Assembly (NCBI RefSeq): GCF_902498825.1
Contig: NZ_LR701459.1
Location: 3,147,890 to 3,211,889 of the forward strand
From: Rhizobium sp. EC-SD404
GTDB lineage: Bacteria > Pseudomonadota > Alphaproteobacteria > Rhizobiales > Rhizobiaceae
Length of the DNA: 64,000 bases
Direction of reading: 5' to 3'
Position 1 is the stretch's first letter. Every line of letters starts with the position of its first letter. Under the pieces are notes generated by a model. It did not search any database and was not told the origin of the DNA. It saw nothing but the letters and a program-made list of their open reading frames with translations. This document shows, piece by piece, positions 48,462-57,192 of this stretch. Both the position numbers and the translations under genes were made by a program.

Positions 48462-49466
48462 TCAGGCCTTGCGGCCATCGATCCGGAAGGCAAGGCTCGA
48501 AACGGCGCCGCCATCGTTGTGATAGCTGAACTGGCCGCCAATCTGCTGGGCAAGCGACATCACGATACGCATGCCGAGATTACGCGACGTATCCGGCTTG
48601 AAAGCGTCCGGCCAGCCCGGCCCATCGTCCCTGACGCGCATAACATAGGCGCCATCCGATCCGTCCACTTGAGCAAGGTTCACGCTGATCGTGCCCTGCC
48701 GCTTCTGCGCGAAGGCATGTTCGACCGAATTCGAGATCAGTTCGGTCGCGATCAGTCCGAGCGGCACCGCCATGTCAGACGAAACGTCGATCGCGGTGAC
48801 CTGCGCATCGTAGGTGACATGGCGCGCGCCCATCGCTTCCAGGATGTCCGGTCCGAGCGCCTTGAGATACGCGGCAAAGTCGAGGCTCTGATGCGCGGGG
48901 TCGTAAAGCTCGCGCTGCATGCGTGCCACGAGATTGACCCGCGTGGCGGCCTGGGCGAGCGCGGTTGCCGCCTCGCCTTCCGGCAAAGATCGCTTCTGCG
49001 CATTCAACAGCGCGCTGACGACGGCCAGGTTGTTGGAAACGCGGTGCTGCATTTCCTTGAAGAGAACGTCGCGCTCTTCAGCATGCCGGTGTGACACCAT
49101 CTGCTCTCGCTTCAGCCGATCGAGCGCCACGTGCATCCAATGGATCAAAAGCACATCCACCGTCACGATCGCCACGAAAAACGCGAGTGCGATGATCGCC
49201 GGACCGTTCAGCTCGAAGCTTCCGATCGGCGCGATGAAAAAGAACCAGGCCGCGAAGAACGAAGCAACGCCAACCGCGATGCCGGGCGCGAGCCCCACGA
49301 AGAAAGTCGTGAGAATCACCGCAGGGAAAAACGTCAGATACGGGAAGCCCGGCGGCAGGCGCTCTTCCAGCCAGAAACGAGCGCCGAAGGCGAGGCCGAA
49401 AGCGATAACCGCAAACAACCACCGCTTTGCAGGGCTCGCCCGAAGCGTTTCGGTGCGATCGAGCAT
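48462..49466 (-). CDS. Membrane histidine kinase (DUF4118-HisKA_2-HATPase)
   Basis: 334 aa. Seen: four membrane helices in residues about 14-110 containing LPPGFPYLTFFPAVILTTF, a KdpD-like DUF4118 pattern; the phospho-acceptor helix VLFKEMQHRVSNNLAVVSALL with His in the HisKA_2 family; and a HATPase with TELISNSVEHAF (N box), VRDDGPGWPD (G1) and LGMRIVMSLAQQIGG (G2). HisKA_2 kinases of rhizobia often pass phosphate to single-domain or PhyR-type regulators of general stress response; no response regulator is adjacent, so it is an orphan. ATG at 49466 chosen; weak ribosome site. It diverges from tlyA. Confidence 0.88.
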   Translation of the reverse strand: MLDRTETLRASPAKRWLFAVIAFGLAFGARFWLEERLPPGFPYLTFFPAVILTTFFVGLAPGIAVGVASFFAAWFFFIAPIGSFELNGPAIIALAFFVAIVTVDVLLIHWMHVALDRLKREQMVSHRHAEERDVLFKEMQHRVSNNLAVVSALLNAQKRSLPEGEAATALAQAATRVNLVARMQRELYDPAHQSLDFAAYLKALGPDILEAMGARHVTYDAQVTAIDVSSDMAVPLGLIATELISNSVEHAFAQKRQGTISVNLAQVDGSDGAYVMRVRDDGPGWPDAFKPDTSRNLGMRIVMSLAQQIGGQFSYHNDGGAVSSLAFRIDGRKA

Positions 49467-49703
49467 CCGCTGGACTGAACTGATAGAAGCCTGCTGCACA
49501 AATCCCACGCTGAACTGCGCGCGGAGGCGCGACCATCTTCGGCCGCACCAAACCAGAATTCCCGCGAAATGCAATGGCAGTGTCACAAGACTTGGACATA
49601 TTTGCCATCACTAACAAAAACGCGCAGCAACTGCGTACAGTCCCGACCTGAATTGTGGGGCAAGTGCTTGTCATGGGCACCATCAACGCGCATAGCCCAC
49701 GCC

Positions 49704-50495
49704 ATGATTGGACAAAATATCCAGAATACCGACGATGACGTGGCAGCTGACCCCAGCGTCAGGGAGCGGTTGGACCGCGTGCTGGTCGATCGCGGTCTTT
49801 ACGACACGCGATCCCGTGCACGCGATGCGATCCTGCGCGGAACGGTGGCGGTAAACGGCGCGGTCGTGCGCAAGCCCGGTCACCCGACGGCTTTTGCGGA
49901 TGCGTTGGCGATCGAGGACGATGCCAGCGCCTACGTCTCGCGTGCAGCATTGAAGCTCATTGCGGCGCTCGATGCCTTCAACCTCGATCCCACCGGTCGA
50001 ACCGCGCTCGACATCGGCGCATCGACAGGTGGCTTCACCCAGGTTCTTCTCGAACGCGGCGCTGCACACGTGGTCGCGGTCGATGTCGGGCACGGCCAGT
50101 TGCACCCCTCGCTCGCAAACCATCCCTCCGTCACGTCCTACGAAGGCTTGAACGCGCGCAACCTCACGGCCGAGCAGATCGGGCACCCGACCATCGATTG
50201 CGTCGTCAGCGATGTGAGCTTCATTTCGCTCAAGCTTGCCCTGCCGCCGGCGCTCTCGCTCGCCGCGCCCGGATCGTTCTGCGTGCTTCTCGTCAAACCC
50301 CAGTTCGAGGCTGGCCGGGATGCGATCGGCAAGGGCGGCCTCCTGAAGGATCCCACGCAAGGGATCGAGGTCGCGCAGGATCTGGAGCGGTGGCTCGGCG
50401 CACAGGCGGGTTGGCGCGCCACCGGCTTCGTCCCTTCACCGATCGCGGGCGGCGACGGCAACCAGGAATATCTGCTGGCTGGAGAGAAGACATGA
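49704..50495 (+). CDS. tlyA: TlyA-family rRNA 2'-O-methyltransferase
   Basis: 263 aa. TlyA methylates cytidine 2'-O in 16S and/or 23S rRNA. Seen: an S4 RNA-binding domain (about 20-80) with RLDRVLVDRGLYDTRSRARD and VAVNGAVVRKPG, YVSRAALKLIAAL with the family Arg/Lys, the SAM site ALDIGASTGGFTQVLLERGA, DVSFISLKLALP and LVKPQFEAGRD. Start at 49704 is internal to a longer frame that lacks family similarity. The stop overlaps the following methyltransferase gene (ATGA). Confidence 0.93.
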   Translation: MIGQNIQNTDDDVAADPSVRERLDRVLVDRGLYDTRSRARDAILRGTVAVNGAVVRKPGHPTAFADALAIEDDASAYVSRAALKLIAALDAFNLDPTGRTALDIGASTGGFTQVLLERGAAHVVAVDVGHGQLHPSLANHPSVTSYEGLNARNLTAEQIGHPTIDCVVSDVSFISLKLALPPALSLAAPGSFCVLLVKPQFEAGRDAIGKGGLLKDPTQGIEVAQDLERWLGAQAGWRATGFVPSPIAGGDGNQEYLLAGEKT

Positions 50496-51748
50496 GCGCC
50501 GAAACCGTCGATATCAGCGAACTTGGTGCTCAGGGCGATGGCGTGGCGCATACGGAGACCGGACCGGTTTTCGTGCCGTTCACCCTGCCAGGTGAGACCG
50601 CCTCGATCGCGCGCGAGAAAACCAAAGCGACGCTGATGGCGCTCAAAAGCGCCTCGCCTCTGCGGGTAGAACCGCCCTGCCCGCATTTCGGGCCCGACGG
50701 CGAAGGCGGCGCCTGCGGCGGATGCTCATTGCAGCATTACGACATGGACGCCTATCGGGACTGGAAGGCCGGTCTGGTTCGCCAGGCGTTAGCCGAACAC
50801 AAGATCGATGTGCCACTGAAACCACTGATCGCAGCGCAGCCGGGTGAGCGCCGGCGCCTGGTCTTGACAGGCATGCGCACCGACCAATCGGTCATCCTCG
50901 GCTTTGCAGCCGCACGCTCTCACCAGATCGTGCCGATCCGCGTCTGCCCCATTGCCGTGCCCGCCATATCGCAGAGACTGGATACGATCCGGCGTGTCGC
51001 GACGGCGGTTGCAACCGGTACCGCTGCCTTTCGGGTGAGCGTGCTCGCCACCGTCTCCGGGCTCGACATCGCCATTGCCGGTCCCATGAAACTTCAGGAT
51101 CGACGCCGGCTGCTGGCCATCGAGACGATATTGGGCCTGAGCGAAATCGCCCGGGTCACCGTCGACGGCGAGGTTCTCGTGGAGCCGCGTCGACCGATCA
51201 TCCAATTCGGCAAGGCATCCGTTACGCCGGTGCCCGGCGGGTTCGTGCAGGCAAGCGCGATCGCGGAAGGCCACATGGCGCAGATCGTTTCGGCGCATCT
51301 GAAGCCTTCGAAGCGGATCGCCGATCTCTTTGCCGGCAGCGGCACGTTTGCGCTGAGATTGGCAGAATTCGCGCCGGTTCACGCGGTGGAGAACGACAAG
51401 CTCGCTCTGGCGGCACTGGATGCGGCTGCGCGTGCGACGCAGGGGCTTCGCCCCGTGACGCACCAGAAGCAGGATCTCTTCCGCAGCCCGCTGATGGGTA
51501 TGGACCTGAAACCCTTCGACGGCCTCGTCTTCGATCCGCCGCGTGCCGGTGCCGAAGCACAGTCGCGCGAACTCGCGCGTTCGTCGATCCGTCGGATCGC
51601 AGCGGTGTCCTGCAATCCCACGACGCTGGCGCGGGATCTCCGATTCCTCATCGATGGCGGTTACAAGCTGCTCTCCGTGCAGCCGATCGACCAGTTTCTC
51701 TGGTCGCCCCATGTGGAAGCCGTCGCCCTGCTGGAGCGCAAGGGCTGA
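50492..51748 (+). CDS. rlmD: Class I RNA uracil-C5 methyltransferase (RlmD-like)
   Basis: 418 aa. Seen: N-terminal TRAM-like part with LGAQGDGVA and FVPFTLPGE; Fe-S cysteines in CPHF...GGACGGCSLQHY and a later CPIA; SAM motif DLFAGSGTFALRLAEFA; FDPPRAGAEAQ; and the catalytic Cys in SCNPTTLARDL. These define the TrmA/RumA family; the cluster cysteines favour 23S rRNA m5U (RlmD-like), while exact target position is unproven. Coupled to tlyA by a 4-nt overlap, so a two-gene rRNA-modification unit. Confidence 0.92.
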   Translation: MSAETVDISELGAQGDGVAHTETGPVFVPFTLPGETASIAREKTKATLMALKSASPLRVEPPCPHFGPDGEGGACGGCSLQHYDMDAYRDWKAGLVRQALAEHKIDVPLKPLIAAQPGERRRLVLTGMRTDQSVILGFAAARSHQIVPIRVCPIAVPAISQRLDTIRRVATAVATGTAAFRVSVLATVSGLDIAIAGPMKLQDRRRLLAIETILGLSEIARVTVDGEVLVEPRRPIIQFGKASVTPVPGGFVQASAIAEGHMAQIVSAHLKPSKRIADLFAGSGTFALRLAEFAPVHAVENDKLALAALDAAARATQGLRPVTHQKQDLFRSPLMGMDLKPFDGLVFDPPRAGAEAQSRELARSSIRRIAAVSCNPTTLARDLRFLIDGGYKLLSVQPIDQFLWSPHVEAVALLERKG

Positions 51749-51765
51749 GCGAGCCCCCGCTGGCG

Positions 51766-52527
51766 CTACTTCTTTCGGCTCATGAACGCCTCGAAAGCGG
51801 CGCGCGCTTCGGCGGACTTCAACTGAGCCTTGAAATGCTCGGCCTCGGCATCGATCCGCTCCAGCACCTGCTGCTCGGAGCCACGGATCAGATCACGCGC
51901 GATGGCGAGTGCCTGGGGAGGCTTTGCGGCGATATCGCGAGCAAAAGAAAGTGCTTCGGCCTCCAGGGCATCCGGACCCACGACGCGCCATACGAAGCCG
52001 GCCTCGCGCGCCTCCTCGGCCGAGAAAGGAAGCCCCGCAGCGAGCATGGCGAAGGCGCGCTGATGGCCCGCAATGTTCGGCAGGAGCAACGTGGATGCGG
52101 CTTCAGGCACGATAGCGAGATCGGTGAAGGGCGTGCGGAATAGCGACCGATCGGAGGCGATCGTCATGTCGCAGTGAAAAGTCAGCGTCGTGCCAACCCC
52201 GATCGCCAGGCCATCGACGCCTGCAAGCAGCGGCTTGCGTGTCGTCGCCAGCGCCTTCAGGAAATCGATCACTTCAGCTCCCAACGAGCCGCCCATGGCG
52301 AAGGCGAGGAAATCCTGCATGTCGTTGCCGGCCGAGAACGCGCCGGGCGCACCGAGGAAGAGATGCGCCCGCACGTCCGGGTCGGCATCGCCCTGGCGCA
52401 GCGCATCGGTCATGGCCGCATACATGGTGCGGGTCAGCGCGTTCTTCTTTTCCGGCCGGTTCATGCGGATGATCTGCACGCCGGGCGCACTCTCTGGCCG
52501 CTCGATCAGGATCGTGTCGTCGCTCAT
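51766..52527 (-). CDS. Enoyl-CoA hydratase/isomerase family protein
   Basis: 253 aa crotonase-fold enzyme. Seen: NRPEKKNALTRTMY, oxyanion-hole segments GAPGAFSAGNDMQDF and GVDGLAIGVGTTLTFHCDM, and LAIVPEAASTLLLPNIAG where the Pro-Glu pair supplies a catalytic Glu. The first catalytic Glu position of hydratases (in AIGGG-L-A-DI type) is Gly here, so isomerase activity may be as likely as hydration. ATG at 52527 has GAGGA 8 nt upstream; an ATG at 52542 overlaps the acyl-CoA dehydrogenase stop. The pair forms a beta-oxidation-type operon. Confidence 0.9.
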   Translation of the reverse strand: MSDDTILIERPESAPGVQIIRMNRPEKKNALTRTMYAAMTDALRQGDADPDVRAHLFLGAPGAFSAGNDMQDFLAFAMGGSLGAEVIDFLKALATTRKPLLAGVDGLAIGVGTTLTFHCDMTIASDRSLFRTPFTDLAIVPEAASTLLLPNIAGHQRAFAMLAAGLPFSAEEAREAGFVWRVVGPDALEAEALSFARDIAAKPPQALAIARDLIRGSEQQVLERIDAEAEHFKAQLKSAEARAAFEAFMSRKK

Positions 52528-52538
52528 GCTGTCGGTCC

Positions 52539-54314
52539 TCATGCCGCCGTCAGGGCGCTGCGCGCAGCGATCAAGCTGCCGGCGCCTTCAATGACGCTGA
52601 TCTTCAAGGCTGCGGTTTCGTTAAACAGGTTTTCGGCCGCGAAGCGGCAGAGCGCAACGCGGGCGTCCTCGTCCGATGCCAGCGCGCCCTTGGCGAGGTA
52701 GACACCGCCGGCGGCAAGCCCGAACAGGCGCAGATATGGCTGTGCGCTTGCCAGCGCCTCCTGCTGGCGTCCTGCCTGCGTCGCTTCGGTGAGCCAGTTC
52801 GTCGCTGCTTCGAGATCGTCGATCGCGCGGGAAAGCCGCTCGCCGGTCGTGCCGAAGCCCTCGCGGTTGGACGTCGTCACGGCTTCGGCGACCTGACGCA
52901 ACTCGGCGATATAGCCGGCGACTTGGGCGCCGCCCGAAAGCGGCAGCTTGCGCATGACAAGGTCGATCGCCTGGATGCCGTTGGTGCCCTCGTAGATCGG
53001 TGCAATGCGGGCATCACGCATGAAACGCGCAGCACCTGTCTCTTCCACATAGCCCATGCCGCCATGGACCTGCACGCCGATCGAGGCGACCTGGCAGCCG
53101 ACATCGGTCGAGAAGGCCTTGGCCACCGGCGTCAGCAGATTGGCGCGTTCCTGCCAATGCCGTGCATCGTCGCCCTCCGTTGCATGCGCATAATCGATCG
53201 CATGGGCGCAGGCGTGGCAGATGGCGCGCGCGGCCTGCGTCAGCGCCTTCATGGTGAGAAGGTCGCGCTGGACGTCCGGATGCTCGATAATCGGGCTCAT
53301 GCCTTCGCTCGTATCACCGGGCGCCTTGCCCTGGCGGCGATCCAGCGCGTAGGCCAGTGCCTTCTGATAGGCGGCGTCGGCGACGGCCACGCCTTGGACG
53401 CCGACATTCAGACGGGCGTTATTCATCATCGTGAACATGCAGGCGAGGCCGCGATTTTCCTCGCCGATCAGCCAGCCGACCGCGCCCGCTTCCTCGCCGT
53501 GCTTACCGTCGCCATAGATCATCGTGCAGGTGGGCGAACCGTGAATGCCGAGCTTGTGCTCGACGCCATTGCAGAACACGTCGTTGCGCGCGCCGGGAGC
53601 GCCGTTCTCGTCCGGCAGGAACTTGGGCACCAGGAAGAGCGAAATGCCGCGCGTGCCGGCCGGCGCATCGGGCAGCCGTGCCAGCACGAGATGGATGATG
53701 TTGTCCGTCAGGTCGTGCTCGCCGAAGGTGATGTAGATCTTCTGGCCGAAGATGCGGTAGCTGCCATCGTCGCGGCGCTCCGCGCGCGCCTTGAGGGCAT
53801 TAAGGTCGGAACCTGCCTGCGGCTCGGTCAGGTTCATCGTCCCCATCCACTCGCCGGAGACGAGCTTGGCGAGATAACGATCCTTCAGGTCCTGAGAACC
53901 GTGCTTGTCCAGCGCCTCGACTGCGCCGACGGTCAGAAGCGGGCCGAGCCCGAATGCCATGTTGGCGGCGGCCCACATCTCGGAGGCGGCGACGGACAGC
54001 ATGGTCGGCAGCTGTTGGCCACCATAGGCCTCGGGGCCCGACAGAGCGTTCCAGCCGCCCTCGATCCAGCGGTGATAGACGTCCTTCCAACCGGGCGGCA
54101 TGGTGACGACACCGTCCTTCAAGGGCGTGCCGTGCTTGTCGCCGGCTTCTGCCGTCGGGGCGAGCTGATCGGTGGCGAAGCGGCCCGCCTCTTCCAGAAT
54201 CGCGTCGACAAGATCTTCGGAAAGATCGCCGAGACGTTCACCGTCCAGCGCCTCCTTCAGGCCTGCCACATGCTTCAGCGAAAATGCGATTTCCGAAACG
54301 GGTGCGCGGTACAT
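52539..54314 (-). CDS. Acyl-CoA dehydrogenase, long form
   Basis: 591 aa, FAD enzyme of fatty-acid or branched-chain acyl-CoA oxidation. Seen: N-terminal extension MYRAPVSEIAFSLKHVAG, GPEAYGGQQLP, FAD site MNLTEPQAGSDLNALKARA, KIYITFGEHDLTDN, and the C-terminal domain with QVHGGMGYVEETGAARFMRD and IAPIYEGTNGIQAIDLV, where Glu of YEGTN is the usual base position. Length and N-terminus match the AcdA/FadE-like group with an extra C-terminal domain. ATG at 54314 is preceded by GGGGAGAG. It is coupled to the crotonase gene. A 16-bp tandem repeat lies just upstream. Confidence 0.94.
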   Translation of the reverse strand: MYRAPVSEIAFSLKHVAGLKEALDGERLGDLSEDLVDAILEEAGRFATDQLAPTAEAGDKHGTPLKDGVVTMPPGWKDVYHRWIEGGWNALSGPEAYGGQQLPTMLSVAASEMWAAANMAFGLGPLLTVGAVEALDKHGSQDLKDRYLAKLVSGEWMGTMNLTEPQAGSDLNALKARAERRDDGSYRIFGQKIYITFGEHDLTDNIIHLVLARLPDAPAGTRGISLFLVPKFLPDENGAPGARNDVFCNGVEHKLGIHGSPTCTMIYGDGKHGEEAGAVGWLIGEENRGLACMFTMMNNARLNVGVQGVAVADAAYQKALAYALDRRQGKAPGDTSEGMSPIIEHPDVQRDLLTMKALTQAARAICHACAHAIDYAHATEGDDARHWQERANLLTPVAKAFSTDVGCQVASIGVQVHGGMGYVEETGAARFMRDARIAPIYEGTNGIQAIDLVMRKLPLSGGAQVAGYIAELRQVAEAVTTSNREGFGTTGERLSRAIDDLEAATNWLTEATQAGRQQEALASAQPYLRLFGLAAGGVYLAKGALASDEDARVALCRFAAENLFNETAALKISVIEGAGSLIAARSALTAA

Positions 54315-54322
54315 GACACTCT

Positions 54323-54354
54323 CCCCTGTCATAGCCGGCCCCTGTCATAGCCGG
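54323..54354. repeat. Perfect 16-bp tandem duplication in the acyl-CoA dehydrogenase leader
   Basis: Two adjoining copies of CCCCTGTCATAGCCGG (plus strand), beginning 8 nt upstream of the acyl-CoA dehydrogenase start. The proximal copy contributes the GGGG of its Shine-Dalgarno. Probably a recent slippage or recombination event. Confidence 0.9.
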
Positions 54355-54562
54355 GAACATCTGTACGAATTGCGGCGCGTCAGATTCTCTTGATCAAGCT
54401 CATCAGACGCGCTTTCTGCTTTTTACGTAAAGGTAAGACATCCGGCAAGGGATGTTGTCTTTATCGGGCGATGCTCGTATGGCCAACGGGCTGGCGACCA
54501 CGCGGTCGGGACCCCTTCTTTTCCCGGCTATCGCGCGGGTGTGCAAGCGTGCGGAGCTTTAA

Positions 54563-55564
54563 TTGGCCGACATTCTTTCCATTGCCGACGCACCGGAGCG
54601 GGCCATCGAGGCGGCCTGCGCCGTCCTTGCGCGCGGCGATCTCCTCGGCTTGCCGACGGAGACGGTCTACGGGCTCGCTGCCGACGCCACCAATGGCGAA
54701 GCGGTCGCCGGCATCTACGACGCCAAGGGCCGGCCGCGCTTCAATCCGCTGATCTGCCACATGAGCGATCGCACCATGGCCGAGGCGCATGTGCGCTTTG
54801 AACCGCTTGCAGAAAAGCTCGCCGACGCCTTCTGGCCGGGACCACTGACACTCGTCCTGCCACGCCTGGCGCAATCGCCGGTCGCCTCGCTGGTCACCGC
54901 GGGTCTCGAGACATTGGCGGTGCGGGTCCCGCGGGGGATCGCCGGCGACATCATCCGGCGTTTCGGCAAGCCGATCGCGGCGCCCAGCGCCAACCGCTCA
55001 GGCCGCATCAGTCCGACGCGTGCGGAGCATGTCGCCGAGGACCTCGGCGCCGCCGTGTCGCTCGTCCTCGATGCCGGCCCCTGTGCCGTCGGCCTGGAAT
55101 CTACCATCGTCAAGGTCGAGAACGGCCGTGCGATCCTCCTGCGCCCCGGTGGCCTGTCACGCGACGAGATCGAAGCGGTAACCGGCCACGCGCTCCTCCG
55201 CCACGAAACGCCGGGCGTGCTGGAAGCACCGGGCATGATGGCCTCGCATTACGCCCCCGACGCACCGGTCCGGCTGAACGTGATCTCGGTCGCGCCGTCG
55301 GAAGTGCTGATCAATTTTGCCGATCAACCGATCGCGGGCAGGGACGATGCGCGCGCCGTCATCGATCTCAGCCCGACCGGCCGCCTCACGGAAGCGGCAG
55401 CGCAGCTTTTCGACGCGATGCAGCGGGCCGATCAACTCGGCGGATCGGCGATCGTCTTTGCGCCGATCCCGACCACTGCTCTTGGGGAAGCCATCAACGA
55501 CCGTCTGCAGCGCGCGGCCGCACCGCGCGGCATCGAGCCTGCTGCCGGTACACAATTCGGCTGA
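54563..55564 (+). CDS. L-threonylcarbamoyladenylate synthase (Sua5 type)
   Basis: 333 aa. Makes threonylcarbamoyl-AMP for t6A37 of ANN-decoding tRNAs. Seen: YrdC domain with GLPTETVYGLAADATN, KGRPRFNPLICHM, FWPGPLTLVLPR, VAVRVPRG-like segment TLAVRVPRGIAG and APSANRSGRISPT, ESTIVKV, LLRPGGLSRDEIE; then the linker GMMASHYAPDAPVRL, the SxHYAP mark, and the C-terminal Sua5 domain. Having that domain makes it Sua5 and not the short TsaC. Start TTG at 54563 with CGGAG 6 nt upstream. The flavin dehydrogenase follows after 20 nt. Confidence 0.95.
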   Translation: MADILSIADAPERAIEAACAVLARGDLLGLPTETVYGLAADATNGEAVAGIYDAKGRPRFNPLICHMSDRTMAEAHVRFEPLAEKLADAFWPGPLTLVLPRLAQSPVASLVTAGLETLAVRVPRGIAGDIIRRFGKPIAAPSANRSGRISPTRAEHVAEDLGAAVSLVLDAGPCAVGLESTIVKVENGRAILLRPGGLSRDEIEAVTGHALLRHETPGVLEAPGMMASHYAPDAPVRLNVISVAPSEVLINFADQPIAGRDDARAVIDLSPTGRLTEAAAQLFDAMQRADQLGGSAIVFAPIPTTALGEAINDRLQRAAAPRGIEPAAGTQFG

Positions 55565-55584
55565 TTTGCCCTAGATCGTCAGAG

Positions 55585-57024
55585 ATGAGCTTGTCCCCTT
55601 CCCTCTCCCCATCCCTCATCGAGCGCTTCGCTGCCATCGTCGGTCCCGGCAACGCATTGACCGATCCATCAGACACACAAGGCTTCACCCACGAACACCG
55701 CGATCTCTATCAAGCGACGACTCCGCTCGTTCTCCGCCCCGGGACTAAGGAAGAGGTCGCGGCGATCCTGAAGCTTGCGACGGAAACCAAGACGGCGATC
55801 ATCCCCCAGGGCGGGAATACGGGGCTGACGGGCGGCCAGGTGCCGCTTGCGGAAGGTCCACCCGCCGTCATCCTCTCGCTCTCGCGCATGAACCGCATCC
55901 TGGACATCGACGCCATCGGAGGGACGATGACGGTCGAGGCGGGCGTCGTTTTGCAGACGATCCAGGAATCGGCGGCTGAGGTCGGCAAGCTTTTTCCGCT
56001 TTCGCTGGGCGCCGAAGGCTCCTGCCAGATCGGCGGCAATCTTTCGACGAATGCCGGCGGCACGGCGGTGCTTGCCTATGGCAATACGCGTCAGCTTTGC
56101 CTGGGGCTCGAGGTGGTTCTGCCCACCGGCGAAGTGTGGACGGCGCTGCGCAAGCTGAAGAAGGACAACACCGGCTACGATCTGCGCGATCTCTTCATCG
56201 GCGCGGAAGGCACGCTCGGGGTCATCACGGCGGCGGTTCTCAAACTCTTCCCGATGCCGGCGGGACGCGAAGTTGCGATCGTAGGGCTGACATCGCCCGA
56301 CGCTGCGCTCAAGCTCTTCCGCCATGCAGAGGCGCTTTCAGGAAGCGCGCTAACGGCATTCGAGCTCATGGCGCGCATCGGTGTGGAGTTTACCGCGCGC
56401 CACATCGACGGCGTGCGCGATCCATTCGCTGAGCCGCATGACTGGTATGTGCTGATCGAGATTTCCTCGAACCTCTCCGCGGACGCAGCGCGCCATCAGA
56501 TGGAGGCTCTGTTAAGCGCTTCCCTCGAGGATGGGACCGTCGACGATGCCGTCGTGGCGCAAAACGAGACACAGGCGCAGCAGTTCTGGCACATGCGTGA
56601 AGCACTGTCCTGGGCCCAGAAGCCCGAGGGCGGATCGATCAAGCACGACATCTCGGTGCCTGTCGCCGCTATTCCGGCGTTCCTCGCTCAAGCCGAGCCC
56701 CTCGTGCAGGCGATCGTGCCCGGCGCCCGGATCGTCGCCTTCGGCCATCTCGGCGACGGGAACATCCACTACAACATCTCCCAACCGGTCGGCGCCGACC
56801 GGGAGACGTTTCTCGCCCGCTGGGATGCGGTGAGCGCGAAGGTCCATGCCCTGGCCCTCTCCTTCGGAGGCTCGATTTCCGCCGAGCACGGCATCGGCCA
56901 GATGAAGCGGGACGAGCTTGCGGCGATCCGCGCACCGATCGAAATCGACCTCATGCAGCGCATCAAGGCGGCATTCGACCCGGCCGGGATCATGAATCCC
57001 GGAAAGGTACTCCAGACGCGCTGA
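55585..57024 (+). CDS. FAD-linked D-2-hydroxyacid dehydrogenase (D-2-HGDH/GlcD-like)
   Basis: 479 aa. Seen: FAD_binding_4 domain with IIPQGGNTGLTGGQVP, LSLGAEGSCQIGGNLSTNAGG and DLFIGAEGTLGVITAA; C-terminal FAD-oxidase domain with HDISVPVAAIPAFL, FGHLGDGNIHYN (metal-binding His) and GSISAEHGIGQMKRDEL, ending in FDPAGIMNPGKVL. These match the D-2-hydroxyglutarate / D-lactate dehydrogenase group. A dedicated glycolate oxidase would usually have GlcE and GlcF next to it, which are absent, so D-2-hydroxyglutarate dehydrogenase is the better guess. A terminator begins at the stop codon. Confidence 0.9.
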   Translation: MSLSPSLSPSLIERFAAIVGPGNALTDPSDTQGFTHEHRDLYQATTPLVLRPGTKEEVAAILKLATETKTAIIPQGGNTGLTGGQVPLAEGPPAVILSLSRMNRILDIDAIGGTMTVEAGVVLQTIQESAAEVGKLFPLSLGAEGSCQIGGNLSTNAGGTAVLAYGNTRQLCLGLEVVLPTGEVWTALRKLKKDNTGYDLRDLFIGAEGTLGVITAAVLKLFPMPAGREVAIVGLTSPDAALKLFRHAEALSGSALTAFELMARIGVEFTARHIDGVRDPFAEPHDWYVLIEISSNLSADAARHQMEALLSASLEDGTVDDAVVAQNETQAQQFWHMREALSWAQKPEGGSIKHDISVPVAAIPAFLAQAEPLVQAIVPGARIVAFGHLGDGNIHYNISQPVGADRETFLARWDAVSAKVHALALSFGGSISAEHGIGQMKRDELAAIRAPIEIDLMQRIKAAFDPAGIMNPGKVLQTR

Positions 57025-57065
57025 CCTTCCGACTTTGGTAACCATCGGAAAGGTCAAGGTTTTTT
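57022..57065 (+). terminator. Intrinsic terminator of the flavin dehydrogenase gene
   Basis: Stem TGACCTTCCGA / TCGGAAAGGTCA (one bulged A), beginning in the stop codon, with a 12-nt loop, then AGG and six T residues (57060-57065). Confidence 0.85.
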
Positions 57066-57192
57066 AACTGCGAATTTTAAGTGGGCTGGAACCCCGGCAC
57101 CCTACAGTCAGACACAACAGAGAGCGCGACCAAGCGCTCCGGCGGGAAGACCGGAAAACCGGCTCTCGAGAGTGTCAACAAGGGTGTGGTCA

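Noticed and set aside
52923..54350. 475-aa plus-strand frame
   Set aside because: Antisense to the acyl-CoA dehydrogenase gene; His/Ala/Gly-rich shadow.
54590..54801. Alternative start region and short frames overlapping the Sua5 gene
   Set aside because: Short frames there are out of frame with YrdC motifs; the TTG at 54563 with its ribosome site explains the gene.
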